DNA from: JABDJZ01 sp047619685
GTDB lineage: Bacteria; Bacteroidota; Rhodothermia; Rhodothermales; UBA10348
NCBI GenBank assembly: GCA_047619685.1
Contig: JBLHLC010000025.1
Span: 1-61,374 of the forward strand
Length of the DNA: 61,374 nucleotides
Direction of reading: 5' to 3'
How positions within the stretch are numbered: the stretch's first letter is position 1; each line of letters begins with the position of its first letter. Under the pieces are notes generated by a model. It made no database searches. It was given only the letters and a program-made list of their open reading frames with translations, and was not told the origin of the DNA. Positions 60,142 to 61,374 of the stretch are shown here, piece after piece. Made by a program: the position numbers and the translations under genes.

Positions 60142-61374
60142 GTCGGGAGTCGGCGGGTGATTCCAGAGCTATCACCGGCGGTTTGCATTCGTCGTCCAAA
60201 TACATGCTGTCGATCTCCTTGGAGAATCGTTCGCGGACGCGTGAACGTTTGATTTTCAAAGTGGGGGTGAGGAGTCCATTCTCTACGCTGACGCGGTCAG
60301 GCACCAGCAGAAATCTCTTGATGCAGGTCCAGTGACTCCGGCCTTCGTTGGCCGCGCGTACAAGATCTGAGTACGCCGTGACCGCCGCCGGATCACGCAC
60401 GAGTTCTTCGATGCTCATGGAAGGAACTCCCACAAGCTTGCGCAAAGCAGATTCTTCCGGAAAGAGAAGGGCCGTGGTGTATTTCATCCCGGCGCCCACT
60501 ACAACAGCCTGCTCCACGAGTGGGGCGGTTGTGAGCGCGTTCTCCAGCGGCTGAGGCATCACATACTTGCCCGTTGACAGCTTGAAGAGGTCCTTCTTGC
60601 GATCGGTGATGCGGAGGAACCCGTCCTTGAACTCGCCTATATCGCCGGTCATAAACCAGCCGTCCGCCGTCATTACCTCGGCCGTTTTGTCGGGAGCGTC
60701 GAAGTACCCCTTCATCACGTGGGGCCCTCGCGTCAGTATCTCGCCGTCTTCTGCGATCTTGACCTCGACATGCGGAAGAGGCACGCCGACCCACCCCGGC
60801 CGGTTCGTGGCCGGGCGATTGAACGTGATCACCGGACTCGTCTCGGTCAGGCCGTAGCCCTGCAGAACATCAATCCCTGCCGCTGCAAAAAGGCGCACGA
60901 TGTCCGGACTGAGGGCAGCACCGCCGGCAGAAATGATCTTGACGCGGCCACCCATGACCGCCCGCCATTTGGCATAGACAAGTTTGTCGGCTGTTCGATG
61001 CTGGACGCCATCAAGACCCTTGGGCACCGTTCCCATCTCCCAGTGGATCGCCCGATTCAGCGCCCATCGCGCCAATTTCCCCTTCACGCCTCGGGCCTCG
61101 TTGGTCTTCTCGGCGATCTTGGCGTAGAGCTTCTCCAACACGCGGGGAACCGCGGAAAACACGGTCGGCCGCACGGTAGCAAAGTCCTCGACCAGCCGAT
61201 CCGGCGTTGTAAACCAGATAGGCGTGCCGTAGGCCATGGAGGCGTAACACATGGTCCGCGCAAAGACATGGCTGAGCGGCAGGAAGGAGAGCACCGTCTC
61301 GCCGTCCGGGCCGAAACGATATGTCCCGGTCTCCTGATACGTAAAAAGCGCGTTCGATGACAGGTTCTCCTGCG
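60122..61374 (-). CDS. Long-chain acyl-CoA synthetase, 5' end outside window
   Basis: The frame is open to the right edge: the last readable residues are QENLSSNALFTYQETGTYRF, which is how FACS proteins read just after the A3 SGTTG motif. The N-terminal about 200 residues are therefore missing. The visible part (about 417 residues) has FLPLSHVFAR, AVPRVLEKLYAKI, GYGLTETSPVITFNRP (A5), DGWFMTGDIGEFKDGFLRI (A7) and DRKKDLFKLSTGKYVMP (A8). It ends PADSRHGSNSD. It activates long-chain fatty acids with ATP and CoA at the head of the beta-oxidation operon. It overlaps the dehydrogenase/hydratase gene by 20 bp. Similar to, but clearly distinct from, the synthetase at 49253. Confidence 0.92.
   Translation of the reverse strand, partial: QENLSSNALFTYQETGTYRFGPDGETVLSFLPLSHVFARTMCYASMAYGTPIWFTTPDRLVEDFATVRPTVFSAVPRVLEKLYAKIAEKTNEARGVKGKLARWALNRAIHWEMGTVPKGLDGVQHRTADKLVYAKWRAVMGGRVKIISAGGAALSPDIVRLFAAAGIDVLQGYGLTETSPVITFNRPATNRPGWVGVPLPHVEVKIAEDGEILTRGPHVMKGYFDAPDKTAEVMTADGWFMTGDIGEFKDGFLRITDRKKDLFKLSTGKYVMPQPLENALTTAPLVEQAVVVGAGMKYTTALLFPEESALRKLVGVPSMSIEELVRDPAAVTAYSDLVRAANEGRSHWTCIKRFLLVPDRVSVENGLLTPTLKIKRSRVRERFSKEIDSMYLDDECKPPVIALESPADSRHGSNSD

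Overview
The window is a chromosomal segment of a GC-rich (about 60 % by eye) member of the Bacteroidota/Rhodothermota (FCB) group, most likely a marine or saline Rhodothermales-like bacterium. The main evidence is three secreted proteins ending in type IX secretion (T9SS) type-A sorting domains, with a YPNPFNP-like motif and a final GxYxYRL-like strand. Supporting evidence is the ASPIC/FG-GAP surface protein, a DUF4399 lipoprotein, Tat-exported sugar oxidoreductases and few strong Shine-Dalgarno sites. No rRNA, tRNA, CRISPR array, prophage or intact transposase was seen. Many annotated starts were moved downstream of the longest possible frame, using signal peptides, family length, or 4-base stop/start overlaps.

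Layout, left to right. 1-11500: two giant divergent genes for secreted repeat/beta-helix proteins; the left one runs off the window. 11603-17978: a pyruvate dehydrogenase operon (E1alpha, E1beta, E2, plus a metallophosphoesterase) facing a sigma factor/zinc anti-sigma pair and a DPM1-like glycosyltransferase. 17979-18705: a non-coding element with 108-bp inverted arms. 18706-26688: NADP isocitrate dehydrogenase, an FG-GAP/ASPIC protein coupled to a GTDC1/QTMAN-like tRNA-queuosine mannosyltransferase, ComF, an orphan ABC ATPase and a DUF4399 lipoprotein whose stop codon lies inside a 167-bp MITE-like element. 26970-29579: a BNR/sortilin-like T9SS protein.

29620-33364 is the least explained region. 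Three genes are joined by two GTGA stop/start overlaps: an asparagine-synthetase-like amide ligase without the glutaminase cysteine, a CX3CX2C radical SAM enzyme, and a flavin-halogenase-like FAD enzyme without the WxWxIP motif. They look like one small biosynthetic or modification pathway. 33452-34993 encodes a GH20 lipoprotein hexosaminidase. 35099-42605 is a five-gene operon: a kinase-M23 peptidase-class III aminotransferase fusion, a SUMF1-like lipoprotein, a Tat-exported Gfo/Idh/MocA oxidoreductase, ApbE, and a Tat-exported hydroxypyruvate-isomerase-like protein.

42836-46390 encodes a di-haem cytochrome c peroxidase fused to a DUF11 domain, a BNR propeller and a T9SS sorting domain; a strong terminator follows. 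46554-48784 is a two-gene ergothioneine operon (egtB-egtD, overlapping by one base). 48817-61374 is a long minus-strand fatty-acid degradation block: acyl-CoA synthetase (cut by the right edge), hydroxyacyl-CoA dehydrogenase/enoyl-CoA hydratase, thiolase, membrane FadE, a hypothetical protein and a CsbD-like protein. After a terminator come acyl-CoA carboxylase beta, a second acyl-CoA synthetase and a hotdog thioesterase. Together with PDH and isocitrate dehydrogenase these give an aerobic heterotroph that feeds acetyl-CoA into the TCA cycle.
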